This document shows positions 8,114 to 17,260 of a DNA stretch of 64,000 nt, piece by piece. The translations under genes and the position numbers were made by a program. The notes beneath the pieces are model-generated. The model was not told where the DNA came from, made no database searches, and worked only from the letters and a program-made list of their open reading frames with translations. Each line of letters starts with the position of its first letter. The stretch's first letter is position 1. The DNA comes from Sandaracinobacteroides sayramensis (GTDB lineage: Bacteria > Pseudomonadota > Alphaproteobacteria > Sphingomonadales > Sphingomonadaceae). The DNA lies in assembly GCF_022014495.1 (NCBI RefSeq), contig NZ_JAKLSQ010000010.1:1-64000 (forward strand), written 5' to 3'.

Positions 8114-10375
8114 TCAAGCCGTGCCCGCAGGGCCGCAGCCGAAACGATTGTCCTTCGGAAAGCCCTGCGGCGGCAGGCGTCCAGTCGACGCGCGCGCGCC
8201 GCGCCAGGGCGTCATGTCCGCCTCGGTGCGGGTGCGGGCCGATTCGCCCTGCAGCTTCCAGCTCAGCCCGTCCGACAGTTTCAGCGTGATCGCATCCGAA
8301 AGCCCGCCGTCCCGGTATTTCTGCAAGGCGGCGCCTTGTCCGCGCACCATTTCCGGCAGCGCGTCCAGCGGGAAGACCAACAGCTTCCGGTTCTCGCCGA
8401 TCACCGCCACATGGTCGTGGTCGTCGGCGATGGGGCGGACGATGGCGAGCTTCGCCGCGTCCTTCAGATTGACCACCTGCCGGCCCTTGCGGGTTTCCGC
8501 CAGCAGCTCCTCGGCGTTCGCCACGAACCCCCGCCCGTCGGAGGCGGCCAGCAGCAGCTTCAGCCCGGGCCGGAAGGGCAGGGCGGCCACCATCTCCTCG
8601 CCCTGCGGCCAGTCCAGCATCAGCGACAGCGGCTCGCCAAAGCCGCGCCCGCCGGGCAGGTCGTTCGCCAGCACGGTGAAGAAGCGCCCGCCCGACGCCG
8701 CCAGCAGCAGGCGGTCGGTCGTCTCGGCGTGGAAGGCGCGTTGCAGCGCATCGCCTTCCTTGAACTTCAGCCCGTCGAGCGCGGCGAGATCGGCATGCCC
8801 CTTCTGCGCCCGCACCCAGTAGCGCTGGGAGACGATCACGGTCACCGGCTCGCGCTCGATCATCGCTTCGCGGCTGATCGCCACCGCCACCGGCGCCTCG
8901 GCGAAGCTGGAGCGGCGGCGGCCTTCGGGCGTTTCAGCGCTGAATTCCTTGCCCAGCGCCGCAAGCTGCTTCTTCAGCACCGTCTTCTGCCGCGCGGTCG
9001 AACCCACAAGCGCCTCGAGATCGGACTGCTCGGCCAGCAGCTTCTCCTGCTCGCGGCGAAGCTCCATCTCCTCCAGCTTACGCAGGGACCTGAGGCGCAT
9101 GTTGAGGATGGCTTCCGCCTGCCGCTCGGAAAGCTCGAAGGTGGCCATCAGCACCGGCTTCGGCTCGTCCTCGGTGCGGATGATGCGGATCACCTCGTCG
9201 AGGTTCAGATAGGCGACGATATAGCCGGCCACCAGTTCCAGCCGGTCGGCGATCTCGCCCAGCCGGTTGCGGCTGGCCTTCACCAGCACATCCTGCCGAT
9301 GGTCGAGCCAGGCCTGCAGGATGGCGCGCAGCCCCAGCACCTTCGGAGTCCGGTCGGGCAGCAGCACATTGAGGTTGATCGAGATCCGGTTTTCCAGATC
9401 GGTCAGCTTGAACAGGCTTTCCATCAACTGTTCGGGATCGACATTCTTCGAGCGCGGCTCCAGCACCAGCCGGATTTCCGAATCCGATTCGTCGCGCACA
9501 TCTTCCAGGATCGGCAGCTTCTTGTCTGCAATCAGTTGCGCGATCTGCTCGATCAGCTTCGCCTTCTGCACGCCATAGGGGATTTCGGTGACGACGATGG
9601 ACCAGGTGCCGCGCCCATGCTCCTCCTGCGCCCAGCGGGCGCGCAGCCGGACACCGCCGCGGCCGGTGGCATAGGCTTCGGTCAGGTTCTGGCGCGGCTC
9701 GACGATGACTCCGCCGGTCGGGAAGTCCGGGCCGGGCATCCGCGCCATCAGCTCGGAAAGCTCGGTGGCCGGATCGTCGAGCAGCAAGGTGGCGGCGGCC
9801 GCGATCTCCGCCACATTGTGCGGCGGGACGGAGGTGGCCATGCCCACGGCGATTCCGGTGGCGCCGTTCGCCAGCAGGTTGGGGAAGGCGGCCGGATAGA
9901 CTTCCGGCTCCTCCTCCTCGCCATTGTAGGTGGGGCGGAAGGGCACGGTCTCGTCGTCCACGCCTTCCATCAACAGGATGGCGGCGCGGGTCAGCCGGGC
10001 CTCGGTGTAGCGCATGGCGGCGGCGTTATCGCCGTCTATGTTGCCGAAATTGCCCTGGCCTTCCACCAGCGGGTAGCGCAGCGCGAAATCCTGCGCGAGG
10101 CGCACCATGGCGTCGTAAACGGCGGTGTCGCCATGCGGGTGGTATTTGCCGATCACATCGCCCACCACGCGGGCGCATTTCTTCGGCGCCGAGGCCGGAT
10201 CCAGCTTCAGCAGGCGCATGGCCCACAGCAGCCGGCGGTGCACGGGTTTCAGCCCGTCGCGCACGTCCGGCAGCGAGCGGGCGGTGATGGTGGACAGCGC
10301 ATAGACGAGATAGCGCTCGGAAAGCTCGGTATCGAAGGGGGATTCGACGATTCCCTGAGTGGCGGCGTCGGTCAT
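8114..10375 (-). CDS. parC: DNA topoisomerase IV subunit A
   Basis: The 753-residue breakage-reunion subunit of topoisomerase IV, which with ParE decatenates daughter chromosomes. The DNA-cleavage domain shows [19 protein letters not shown] near the start, [16 protein letters not shown] in the quinolone region and the catalytic tyrosine in [13 protein letters not shown]-terminal pinwheel region follows after about residue 490. Length and the [19 protein letters not shown] segment fit alphaproteobacterial ParC rather than GyrA. Thr and Asp occupy the positions of E. coli Ser80 and Glu84. It lies downstream of recO in the same direction, 42 bp apart. Confidence 0.93.
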   Translation of the reverse strand: MTDAATQGIVESPFDTELSERYLVYALSTITARSLPDVRDGLKPVHRRLLWAMRLLKLDPASAPKKCARVVGDVIGKYHPHGDTAVYDAMVRLAQDFALRYPLVEGQGNFGNIDGDNAAAMRYTEARLTRAAILLMEGVDDETVPFRPTYNGEEEEPEVYPAAFPNLLANGATGIAVGMATSVPPHNVAEIAAAATLLLDDPATELSELMARMPGPDFPTGGVIVEPRQNLTEAYATGRGGVRLRARWAQEEHGRGTWSIVVTEIPYGVQKAKLIEQIAQLIADKKLPILEDVRDESDSEIRLVLEPRSKNVDPEQLMESLFKLTDLENRISINLNVLLPDRTPKVLGLRAILQAWLDHRQDVLVKASRNRLGEIADRLELVAGYIVAYLNLDEVIRIIRTEDEPKPVLMATFELSERQAEAILNMRLRSLRKLEEMELRREQEKLLAEQSDLEALVGSTARQKTVLKKQLAALGKEFSAETPEGRRRSSFAEAPVAVAISREAMIEREPVTVIVSQRYWVRAQKGHADLAALDGLKFKEGDALQRAFHAETTDRLLLAASGGRFFTVLANDLPGGRGFGEPLSLMLDWPQGEEMVAALPFRPGLKLLLAASDGRGFVANAEELLAETRKGRQVVNLKDAAKLAIVRPIADDHDHVAVIGENRKLLVFPLDALPEMVRGQGAALQKYRDGGLSDAITLKLSDGLSWKLQGESARTRTEADMTPWRGARASTGRLPPQGFPKDNRFGCGPAGTA

Positions 10376-10417
10376 GAAAAGGCTTTACGGCCAGCCGCCG
10401 GGGCTGCCAAGCGAAGT

Positions 10418-11134
10418 TCAGCGTTCCGCCGCCGCCCGGCCGCGCAAGCCTTCCAGCCGCGCGCCCGAAAGCCAGTGCCGGGCGAGGAAATGCCGGGTGA
10501 GCGCTAATGCCGCCCGCGCCTCCTCCGCCGTCGCTGCGCCGCCCTGCCGCAGGAAGCGGGGCAGGGGAAGCAACTGCCCCTCCCAGGGCTGGCCATCGGC
10601 CTTTTCGCGGCTGACCGCCCGCCCACTTTTCGGGCTGACGAAGGCGAGATCGTCCACTGGACCGCCCAGCGCGCAAGAGGCGAGGTCCAGCCCGAACCCC
10701 TCTTCCTCCAGCAGCAGCAGCTCATAGCGCGCCAGCGCCGCGCGGGCCGAAACCGGCTGCAGGCCTGCGGCAAGCCCCTCCAACAGCGCGTCCAGCGCTT
10801 CCGCCAGGCGCGGGTGCGGCACGGCTTCCGCCAGCGCCGCCGCCGTCAGTTCCGTCACCCAGGCGAGGATGGCGGCACCGCCCGGCTCGAAGCCGATCAG
10901 CGCCCGGCTTTTCACCAGTTCCAGTGTCGCGCCCGCCAACTGCCCCTCCGCCCGCGCGCGCAGCGAGAGCGCCACGCGGTTTCCCGGGTGCAGGGCGGCG
11001 CGCTTCGCCTTGCCGCGCGCGCCGGGCACATAGCCGGCGCGCAAGCCATGGCCCATGGTCAGGAAACGCACCACGGCGCCATTCTCGCCATGGGGCAGGC
11101 TGGTCAGCACTAGTGCCTCGTCCGCCAGTTCCAT
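10418..11134 (-). CDS. recO: DNA repair protein RecO
   Basis: A 238-residue RecO, which helps load RecA at gaps with RecR and RecF. The OB-fold start MELADEALVLTSLPHGENGA and the ARGKAKRAALHPGN stretch are characteristic; the C-terminal half is helical and ends in arginine-rich sequence. It follows the PEP-CTERM gene and precedes parC on the same strand. In related genomes recO follows lepB-rnc-era, so position supports the call. Confidence 0.92.
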   Translation of the reverse strand: MELADEALVLTSLPHGENGAVVRFLTMGHGLRAGYVPGARGKAKRAALHPGNRVALSLRARAEGQLAGATLELVKSRALIGFEPGGAAILAWVTELTAAALAEAVPHPRLAEALDALLEGLAAGLQPVSARAALARYELLLLEEEGFGLDLASCALGGPVDDLAFVSPKSGRAVSREKADGQPWEGQLLPLPRFLRQGGAATAEEARAALALTRHFLARHWLSGARLEGLRGRAAAER

Positions 11135-11200
11135 GCCGCCTCAGGTGGCGCGAAACCGCCCCGGGGGCAAGAGCCCGCGAAGGTGGCCGACGGAAAGCCG

Positions 11201-11851
11201 TCAGGCGCTTTGCCGCACCCGCCTGCGCAGGCTGGCGCCGACTAGCCCGAAACCGGCGATCATCATCGCCCAGCTCGCGGGTTCGGGGACGACGGCGGCG
11301 CCCGCCGTCTGGAAATCGTCGATCGCGAACAGGCTGCCGTCCGCCGTGAACATCCGCACCTCGACGATCTCGGTATAGCCGGGATAATAGCCTTCGGGGT
11401 CGAAATCGGCGGGCGTGCCGAAGGACAGGAACTGGGACTGGCCGCTCACCACCGTGCTCCAGGCAAGCGCGATATCCTCATACTCCAGCCCGTCGCCATG
11501 GGTGTAGAATTCGACCGTCACCGCCGCCGGGCTGGAAATATAGAAGCCCAGATAGAAGAAACCGCAGCAATGCTGTTTGTCCGGCCCGAGATAGGTGGTG
11601 TAGAGGAGGTCGGTGCCGGCATAGACCTTGCTGCCGTTGATCTGGAACCAGCCGTCCAGATTCTGCCCCGGAGTCGCCACCTGGCCGCCGCTCAATATCC
11701 CGAAATCGGGGTCGTTGCCGACGAACGGATAGACGATGGCGGTGCCGTCGGCGTAGCTTTCGAACGTCTCCACATCGTCCGGAACAACGCTGGCGGACAG
11801 GATCGCAGGCCAGGCCAGCGCCGCGGCGACGGCGATTGCACGCAAATGCAT
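11201..11851 (-). CDS. PEP-CTERM sorting domain-containing secreted protein
   Basis: A 216-residue exported protein. It has a signal peptide (MHLRAIAVAAALAWPAILSA) and a C-terminal tag of VPEPASWAMMIAGFGLVG followed by a basic tail, the PEPxxWA variant common in sphingomonads. Such proteins are sorted by an exosortase/EpsH system. The body is rich in Gly, Tyr and acidic residues and includes a CC pair (HCCGFFY); no enzyme motif is seen. It starts at 11851 with GGGGGAG upstream; long in-frame extension into era is antisense-like noise. It sits between era and recO, interrupting an otherwise conserved operon. Confidence 0.82.
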   Translation of the reverse strand: MHLRAIAVAAALAWPAILSASVVPDDVETFESYADGTAIVYPFVGNDPDFGILSGGQVATPGQNLDGWFQINGSKVYAGTDLLYTTYLGPDKQHCCGFFYLGFYISSPAAVTVEFYTHGDGLEYEDIALAWSTVVSGQSQFLSFGTPADFDPEGYYPGYTEIVEVRMFTADGSLFAIDDFQTAGAAVVPEPASWAMMIAGFGLVGASLRRRVRQSA

Positions 11852-11901
11852 GATGATTCTCCCCCTTGGAGAGCGCAGCCTAGCAGAAAAGGCCGCCGGA
11901 G

Positions 11902-12822
11902 TCAGTCCACCCAGTCCATGCCCAGGTCGCGCCAGCTGTGCCGGTCGTCGGCCCAGCCGGGCTTCACCTTCACATGCAGGAACAGATGCACGCGCCGGCC
12001 GAGCAGCGCTTCCATCTCCGCCCGCGCCGCCTCGCCGATGGCCTTCACCTTCGCGCCGCGCGCGCCGACGACGATCCCCTTCTGGCTGTCGCGGTCGACG
12101 AAGATCTGCGCGTGCACGGCGGCGGAGCCGTCCGGCCGCTCCTCGAACTTCTCGCACTGCACGGCGGTGGCATAGGGCAGTTCCTGCCCCAGTTGCAGGA
12201 ACAGTTGCTCGCGCACCAGCTCGGTCGCCATCATCCGCGCCGGCGCGTCCGAAAGCTGGTCTTCCGGGAACAGCCACGGCCCTTCCGGCATGGCGCGCGC
12301 CAGCGCCGCCTTCAGGTCGGCGACACCGTCGCCCGAAAGCGCGGAGACCATGAAGGTTTCGGCAAAGGGCGCGATGGCATTCGCCTCGGCCGCCAGCGCC
12401 AGCAGTTTCGCCTTGTCGGCGATGTCCACCTTGTTCAGCACCAGCCAGCGCGGTTCCGGCCGGGCGGCGATCGTTTCCAGCACGGCGCGCACCTCGTCGC
12501 GCAGGCCGCCGCGCGCGTCCACCAGCGCCAGCAATATGTCGGCGTCGGCGGCGCCTTCCCAGGCGTTCTGCACCATGGCCCGGTCCAGCCGGCGCTTCGG
12601 CTGGAAGATGCCGGGCGTGTCCACCAGCAGCATCTGCGTGCCGCCCTCCAGCGCCCCACCCTGCAGCGCAACGCCGGTCAGCCGGACGCGCGTCGTCTGC
12701 ACCTTGGGGCTGACGATCGCCACCTTCTGGCCGACGATGGCGTTCACCAGCGTGGACTTGCCGGCGTTGGGCGCGCCGATCAGCGCGACGACTCCGCAAT
12801 GGGTTTGGGGTTCAGCCGGCAT
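11902..12822 (-). CDS. era: GTPase Era
   Basis: A 306-residue GTPase needed for 16S rRNA maturation and 30S assembly. The P-loop GAPNAGKST is at residues 16-24, DTPG and NKVD follow in order, and the C-terminal KH domain includes the GxxG-like VVGARGAKVKAIGEAAR. The start overlaps the 3' end of rnc by 11 bases, which fits the usual rnc-era coupling. Confidence 0.95.
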   Translation of the reverse strand: MPAEPQTHCGVVALIGAPNAGKSTLVNAIVGQKVAIVSPKVQTTRVRLTGVALQGGALEGGTQMLLVDTPGIFQPKRRLDRAMVQNAWEGAADADILLALVDARGGLRDEVRAVLETIAARPEPRWLVLNKVDIADKAKLLALAAEANAIAPFAETFMVSALSGDGVADLKAALARAMPEGPWLFPEDQLSDAPARMMATELVREQLFLQLGQELPYATAVQCEKFEERPDGSAAVHAQIFVDRDSQKGIVVGARGAKVKAIGEAARAEMEALLGRRVHLFLHVKVKPGWADDRHSWRDLGMDWVD

Positions 12823-13465
12823 GGGCCTCCAGAAAGGCGTGCGCGGCCTGCGTTTCGGCGTCCTGCTTGGAACTGCCTTCGGCCACGACGGGGGGATAAG
12901 GGGCTATGGTCAGCTCCACCTGGAATCGCGGGTTGTGGTGCGGGCCGGATCGGCCGACCATCAGATAGACGGGGGCCTTCAGATTCTTCGCCGCCGCCCA
13001 TTCCTGCAGCCGCATCTTCGGATGCTTGGGCGCTTCGCTGGCGGTGCCGGCGTCGCCCCAGAGGCGGCGGATCAGGGCGTGCGCCGCTTCCAGCCCCTGG
13101 TCCAGATAGGTGGCGCCGATCAGCGCCTCCATCACATCGCCCAGGATATTGTCGCTGTCGGCGCCGCCGTCGGCCCGCGCCTGCGCGCCCAGTTGCACCA
13201 TGGAGGGAACACCGATCCGCCGCGCCACCTCGGCGCAGCTTTCGCGGCTCACCATCTGGTGGAAGCGGCGGGTCAGCTTGCCTTCCGGCTCGGCCGGGAA
13301 GGCGGCGATCAGCCATTCCGCCACCACCAGCCCCAGCACCCGGTCGCCCAGGAACTCCAGCCGCTCGTAATTGTCCGGCCCGGCGCTCTTGTGCGTCAGC
13401 GCCCTGCCCAGAAGGCAATTGTCGGTGAAGGCGAACCCCAGGGAATTCTGCGCCCAGTTTCGCAT
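12812..13465 (-). CDS. rnc: Ribonuclease III
   Basis: A 217-residue double-strand-specific endonuclease that processes rRNA precursors and structured mRNAs. The signature ERLEFLGDRVLG carries the metal-binding residues, and VMEALIGATYLDQG supplies the second acidic cluster. A C-terminal dsRNA-binding domain covers about residues 145-215. The ATG at 13465 is chosen, just after the lepB stop; a TTG at 13477 overlapping lepB is possible, and neither has a strong ribosome site. It lies between lepB and era. Confidence 0.93.
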   Translation of the reverse strand: MRNWAQNSLGFAFTDNCLLGRALTHKSAGPDNYERLEFLGDRVLGLVVAEWLIAAFPAEPEGKLTRRFHQMVSRESCAEVARRIGVPSMVQLGAQARADGGADSDNILGDVMEALIGATYLDQGLEAAHALIRRLWGDAGTASEAPKHPKMRLQEWAAAKNLKAPVYLMVGRSGPHHNPRFQVELTIAPYPPVVAEGSSKQDAETQAAHAFLEAHAG

Positions 13466-13469
13466 ATCG

Positions 13470-14219
13470 TCAGTCAATGGCCTGCCCGATCCGGTTCCAG
13501 CGCATGCCGCCCTCATGGGCGGAGAAGAAGATGCGGCTGGCGCGGCCGATCACATGCGCGTCCGGCACCAGCCCCACGCCGCCATCGGCGCGCGAAAGCC
13601 GGCTGTCGGCGCTGTTGTCGCGGTTGTCGCCCAGCACGAAATAATAGCCCATCGGCACGGTGATTTCCGGCATGTCGGAAAATGGCCCGCGCCCGTCCGA
13701 GCGGATCAGATGGCTGGCGCCGCCAGGCAGGGTCTCGCGGCAAAGCCCGCCGCCCTGGGGCACGCAGGGCACGGCCCGGCCGTTCAGCACCAGTTGCCCG
13801 CCGCGCATCGCCACCCTGTCTCCGCCTTCGGCCACCATCCGCTTCACATAATCCTGTCCGCCCGGAGACACAAAGACGATCACGTCGCCCGCCTTCACGT
13901 CGCGCCCGAACAGGCGGCCGCCGTCCGCCTCGTCGGGGCTCAGCAGGGTCGAGAGCGGAAGCGAGGCCATGCTCCAGCCATAGGCGGCCTTGTCCACGAA
14001 CACGAAGTCGCCGGCTTCCAGCATCGGCGACATGGAGCCGGAGGGGATGGCGAAGGGCTGCACCAGGAACACGCGTATCAGCAGCGCCGCCACCAGCGCC
14101 GCGCCCAGCAGCCGGGCGAAGCGCGCCAGCCTGGCGGCAAGGCGCTCGCCGGAAAGCCGGTGCGCCAGCCGTTCGGTTTCCATCCGGTCGGCGGCGCTGT
14201 CGGGCGGTGTGGAAAGCAT
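13470..14219 (-). CDS. lepB: Signal peptidase I
   Basis: A 249-residue inner-membrane peptidase that removes signal peptides of Sec and Tat substrates. One transmembrane segment (LLGAALVAALLIRVFLV) precedes the catalytic serine in IPSGSMSPML (about Ser62). The catalytic lysine lies in DYVKRMVA (about Lys126), and the GDNRDNSADSR box follows. The ATG at 14219 is preferred because the 19 in-frame codons upstream to 14276 use atypical codons and contain a TTGACA promoter-like hexamer. First gene of lepB-rnc-era. Confidence 0.92.
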   Translation of the reverse strand: MLSTPPDSAADRMETERLAHRLSGERLAARLARFARLLGAALVAALLIRVFLVQPFAIPSGSMSPMLEAGDFVFVDKAAYGWSMASLPLSTLLSPDEADGGRLFGRDVKAGDVIVFVSPGGQDYVKRMVAEGGDRVAMRGGQLVLNGRAVPCVPQGGGLCRETLPGGASHLIRSDGRGPFSDMPEITVPMGYYFVLGDNRDNSADSRLSRADGGVGLVPDAHVIGRASRIFFSAHEGGMRWNRIGQAID

Positions 14220-14342
14220 ACCGGTCCGCCGGTGGCCCGCAGGCGAAAAACTGTCAAGCCCATGGACATTGTGCATATGGCTGGGTTCATGGGGCCTGGT
14301 CCGGACTCGCGCTTGTCACCGGCTTGCGCTACCAAGCGGCCC

Positions 14343-15866
14343 ATGCTTCCGCACCAGAGTCAGGCCTGGGCCGCGCTCAACGCGCTCGCCCGCACCGAAC
14401 CGCCCCGGATTCTCGACCTCTACGCGGCCGAGCAGCAAAGGCTTTCGGCGCTGGCGCCCGAAGTCGGCGGCATCCGCTTCGATCTTTCGAAGCTGCCGCT
14501 CTCGGCGACCCATTTCGAGGCGCTGGAAGCGCTGGCGGAAGCGGCCGACCTCGCCGGCTGGCGCACGAAGCTGGCCGGCGGCGAGGTGGTGAACCCGTCC
14601 GAAGGGCGGGCGGCCACGCACATGGCGCTGCGCGCGCCCGAGCATCGGGGGGAACAGGCGGCGCTCCTGGAAACCGCCGCGCGCATCCGCGCCGGCGCGC
14701 TGGGGCCGATCCACCACATCATCCATATCGGCATCGGCGGCTCGGCGCTCGGCCCGCAACTGCTGGTGGATGCGCTGGGCGCCCGGGGCGACGGCCCGGA
14801 GGTGCATGTGGCCGCCAACATAGACGGCACCGCGCTCGCCCGCGCCTTCGCCGCCTGCAATCCGGTGGAGACGCTGCTGATCGCCGTTTCCAAAACTTTC
14901 ACCACGCAAGAAACGCTCACCAATCTGAAGAGCGCGCTCGACTGGCTGGCCGCGGGCGGAGTCGCCGATCCGGTCGGCCGGGTCGTCGCCGTCACCGCCG
15001 CCCCGGACAAGGCGCGGGCGCATGGAATCGGCGAAATCCTGCCGTTCGCCGAGTCGGTCGGCGGCCGCTACTCGCTCTGGTCGGCGGTCGGGCTGCCGCT
15101 CGCCATCCGCGCAGGCCCGCAGGCCTTCGAGGCGCTGCTGGACGGCGCGCATCGGATGGACCGGCATTTCCTGGAAACGCCCTGGCTTTCCAATGCCCCG
15201 GCGCTGGCGGCCATGGCCGATGTCTGGCTCGCCGCCTTCGCCGGCAAGCCCACTCGCGCCATCTTCGCCTATGACGAGCGGCTGCGGCTGCTGCCGCCCT
15301 ATCTCCAGCAGCTGGAGATGGAGAGCAACGGCAAGTCCGTCGCCCGCGACGGCACGCCGCTGCCGTTCGACACCGCCGCCATCAGCTGGGGCGGCACCGG
15401 AACCGACGCGCAGCACGCGGTGTTCCAGCTTCTGCACCAGGGCACGCACGCGGACCCGATCGAATTCGTGGCCGTCAGGGAACCCGGACATGATCTGGAC
15501 CCGATTCACCACCGGCTGCTGCTGGCCAATTGCTTCGCGCAAGGGGCGGCGCTGCTGAAGGGCCGCACCCGCGCGGAAGCGCTGGCGGAAGCGAAGGGCG
15601 ACGAGGCGCTGGCGAACGCCAAGGGCTTCCCCGGCAACCGCGGTTCGGCGACCATCCTCCTCGACAAGCTGACGCCCGACCGGCTGGGGGCGCTGCTCAG
15701 TTTCTACGAAGCCCGCACCTTCGCGGCCGGCGCGCTGATGGGGCTCAACAGCTTCGACCAGTGGGGCGTGGAACTGGGCAAGCAGGTGGCGAACCAGCTG
15801 GCCTCCGGCGACACCGGCGGCTTCGACCCTTCGACCGAAGCGCTGATGCGGGCGGCGGGGCTTTAG
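14343..15866 (+). CDS. pgi: Glucose-6-phosphate isomerase
   Basis: A 507-residue enzyme interconverting glucose 6-phosphate and fructose 6-phosphate in the cytoplasm. Both family signatures are present: ESVGGRYSLWSAVG in the middle and MGLNSFDQWGVELGK near the C-terminus. It is shorter than the E. coli enzyme (549), as usual in this group. The start is the ATG at 14343 (MLPHQSQAW); the open frame further upstream is not coding. It is divergent from lepB. Confidence 0.95.
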   Translation: MLPHQSQAWAALNALARTEPPRILDLYAAEQQRLSALAPEVGGIRFDLSKLPLSATHFEALEALAEAADLAGWRTKLAGGEVVNPSEGRAATHMALRAPEHRGEQAALLETAARIRAGALGPIHHIIHIGIGGSALGPQLLVDALGARGDGPEVHVAANIDGTALARAFAACNPVETLLIAVSKTFTTQETLTNLKSALDWLAAGGVADPVGRVVAVTAAPDKARAHGIGEILPFAESVGGRYSLWSAVGLPLAIRAGPQAFEALLDGAHRMDRHFLETPWLSNAPALAAMADVWLAAFAGKPTRAIFAYDERLRLLPPYLQQLEMESNGKSVARDGTPLPFDTAAISWGGTGTDAQHAVFQLLHQGTHADPIEFVAVREPGHDLDPIHHRLLLANCFAQGAALLKGRTRAEALAEAKGDEALANAKGFPGNRGSATILLDKLTPDRLGALLSFYEARTFAAGALMGLNSFDQWGVELGKQVANQLASGDTGGFDPSTEALMRAAGL

Positions 15867-15904
15867 ATTTCAGGCGCCGGCAGGGTCGCCGGCCTTATCC
15901 GCTC

Positions 15905-15991
15905 CTAGGTTGGGGACTGATATTTCTTGTCCCTTCGTCATCCCAGGATCACGGAAAATATATCAATTACTTCTATGGGTTCTCAACCTAG
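15905..15991. mobile_element. Complete 87-bp MITE-like copy of the palindromic element
   Basis: This short copy has both ends: CTAGGTTGGGGAC at the left and, inverted, GTTCTCAACCTAG at the right, with CTAG as the outermost four bases on each side. Inside are CTTCGTCATCCCAGG and the remnant of the opposite arm (ATCACGG) followed by an AT-rich stretch. The large CCCGGG hairpin of other copies is missing. The right CTAG contains the stop codon of the small gene at 15988-16290. Inverted ends with a flanking CTAG suggest a non-autonomous insertion with a 4-bp target duplication. Confidence 0.65.
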
Positions 15992-16290
15992 CATTGGCGT
16001 ATGGTGCAGATGGCGCGAGCCATGTCGATTCTCGACTGCATGCCCCTTTCCATGCCCTTTTTGTCGACTGAGGTGCCCTCGCTGTTCCGGACCTGCTTCA
16101 CTTGCGATTCCAGTTTCTTGTTGATCGCGTCGAAGTTCGTGGGCTGCGCAGAGGCCGTCAGCAACTCAGTCTTCGCCTCTATGGCCGTGGGGGTCTCAGC
16201 TACCGTAGGGGTTTGCGCAACCGCGATGCCAGCCGTCGCGAGCGCGGTCGATGCGAGAATGGCCGAAAGAATATGGGATGTGGCTATCAT
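15988..16290 (-). CDS. Small secreted protein, unknown function
   Basis: A 100-residue protein with a convincing signal peptide (MIATSHILSAILASTALATA, cleaved near GIAVAQ). The mature part is charged, with Thr/Ala-rich sequence and a helical stretch (INKKLESQVKQVRNSEG), ending in AICTIRQC. Two cysteines near the C-terminus could pair. Base composition is less GC-rich than neighbouring genes. No family is recognised. It lies downstream of the HAD phosphatase on the same strand, 82 bp apart. Its TAG stop is within the MITE-like repeat. Confidence 0.6.
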   Translation of the reverse strand: MIATSHILSAILASTALATAGIAVAQTPTVAETPTAIEAKTELLTASAQPTNFDAINKKLESQVKQVRNSEGTSVDKKGMERGMQSRIDMARAICTIRQC

Positions 16291-16372
16291 ATGCTCCGCT
16301 GCCTCTGGCCGGGTAGTCGATGGTCCTTCTCCCTATCAGTTCGTCATGGAACGAACAATCGCCAGTGAGGTG

Positions 16373-17002
16373 TCAGACGGGAAATCCGTGGCCGCGGAGG
16401 GTTTCGGACAGATCGTCCGCAGCGGTGAAATGATGGGCAAACCAGCCGGCGTCGCGCGCGGCCGCCACATTGGCGGGGTTGTCGTCGATGAAGATCGCCT
16501 CGCCGTCGCCGAGGCCGAAGCGCGCGCGGGCCAGGGCGTAGATCGCCGGATCGGGCTTCATCAGCTTTTCATGGCCGGAAACCACCACATCCTGAAAGCG
16601 GTCGAACAGCGGCGCGGTCGGCCGGAAACGGTCCCAGAACTCGCCGGAGAAATTGGTGATTCCGAACTGCGGCACGGCCGCCTCCGCCAGCCGCTCGACC
16701 AGCGCATGGGTGCCTGCGATCGGGCCGGGAATGGTTTCCAGCCAGCGCGGCCCATAGGCGCCGATCAAATCCGCTTCCTGCGGGTAAAGGGCGATCAGCT
16801 CCGCCGAAGTCTCGGCGAAGGGGCGCCCGGCGTCATGCTGGAAATGCCAGGCGCGGGTGACGACATTGCCAAGGAACCAGTCGAGCCTTCCAGCGTCCGG
16901 GATCAGCTTTTCATAGAGAAAGCGCGGATCCCAGTCGTAGAGGACATGCCCGACGTCCCACACCACTGCCCGGGGTTTGACCACAGCGGAAAGCCGGGCC
17001 AT
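16373..17002 (-). CDS. HAD-superfamily hydrolase (YihX-like phosphatase)
   Basis: A 209-residue cytoplasmic HAD phosphatase. Motif I is VVWDVGHVLYDWDP with Asp16 as nucleophile, the D-x-G form also seen in YihX-type sugar phosphatases. Motif II is GITNFSGEF, motif III lies at GHEKLMKPDP and motif IV is FIDDNPANVAAA. An alpha-helical cap lies between motifs I and II. The substrate is probably a small phosphorylated metabolite but is not determined. The start lies 7 bases after rpmJ on the same strand. Confidence 0.85.
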   Translation of the reverse strand: MARLSAVVKPRAVVWDVGHVLYDWDPRFLYEKLIPDAGRLDWFLGNVVTRAWHFQHDAGRPFAETSAELIALYPQEADLIGAYGPRWLETIPGPIAGTHALVERLAEAAVPQFGITNFSGEFWDRFRPTAPLFDRFQDVVVSGHEKLMKPDPAIYALARARFGLGDGEAIFIDDNPANVAAARDAGWFAHHFTAADDLSETLRGHGFPV

Positions 17003-17009
17003 GGCCGGT

Positions 17010-17135
17010 TCAGCCTTGGCGGGCCTTGAAGCGGCGGTTGGTCTTGTTGATCACATAGGTGCGGCCGCGGCGGCGGATGACACGGTTGTCGCGGTGCCGC
17101 CCCTTGAGCGACTTCAGGCTGTTACGGATCTTCAT
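17010..17135 (-). CDS. rpmJ: 50S ribosomal protein L36
   Basis: The 41-residue alphaproteobacterial form of L36, beginning [19 protein letters not shown] and ending NRRFKARQG. It is very basic, with the conserved [14 protein letters not shown] stretch. This is the longer, zinc-free type (no CxxC). The start is the ATG at 17135; a longer frame to 17207 adds a non-homologous leader. It stands alone, away from ribosomal operons, as is normal in this group. Confidence 0.95.
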   Translation of the reverse strand: MKIRNSLKSLKGRHRDNRVIRRRGRTYVINKTNRRFKARQG

Positions 17136-17260
17136 GATTCTACCCCGGGGGATTCGAAATGCTGGAAATGAGCGGCGGCGCATAGTCGGCGAGCCCGCGA
17201 AAGTCAATCGCCGCCACCGCTTTGCAGGGCGGGCATGGCCCTGCTAGGCGCTTGCCCGCC

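Noticed and set aside
10092-10160. Thr/Asp at the quinolone-determining positions of ParC as a resistance mutation
   Set aside because: These residues are natural in several alphaproteobacterial ParC sequences as far as I know, so resistance cannot be inferred.
11852-12799. Extension of the PEP-CTERM frame through era
   Set aside because: The extra 316 codons overlap era in another frame and have no signal peptide; the ATG at 11851 has a strong ribosome site and a signal peptide.
13371-14342. Upstream extension of the pgi frame
   Set aside because: It is antisense to lepB and contains no PGI homology; the family start fits 14343.
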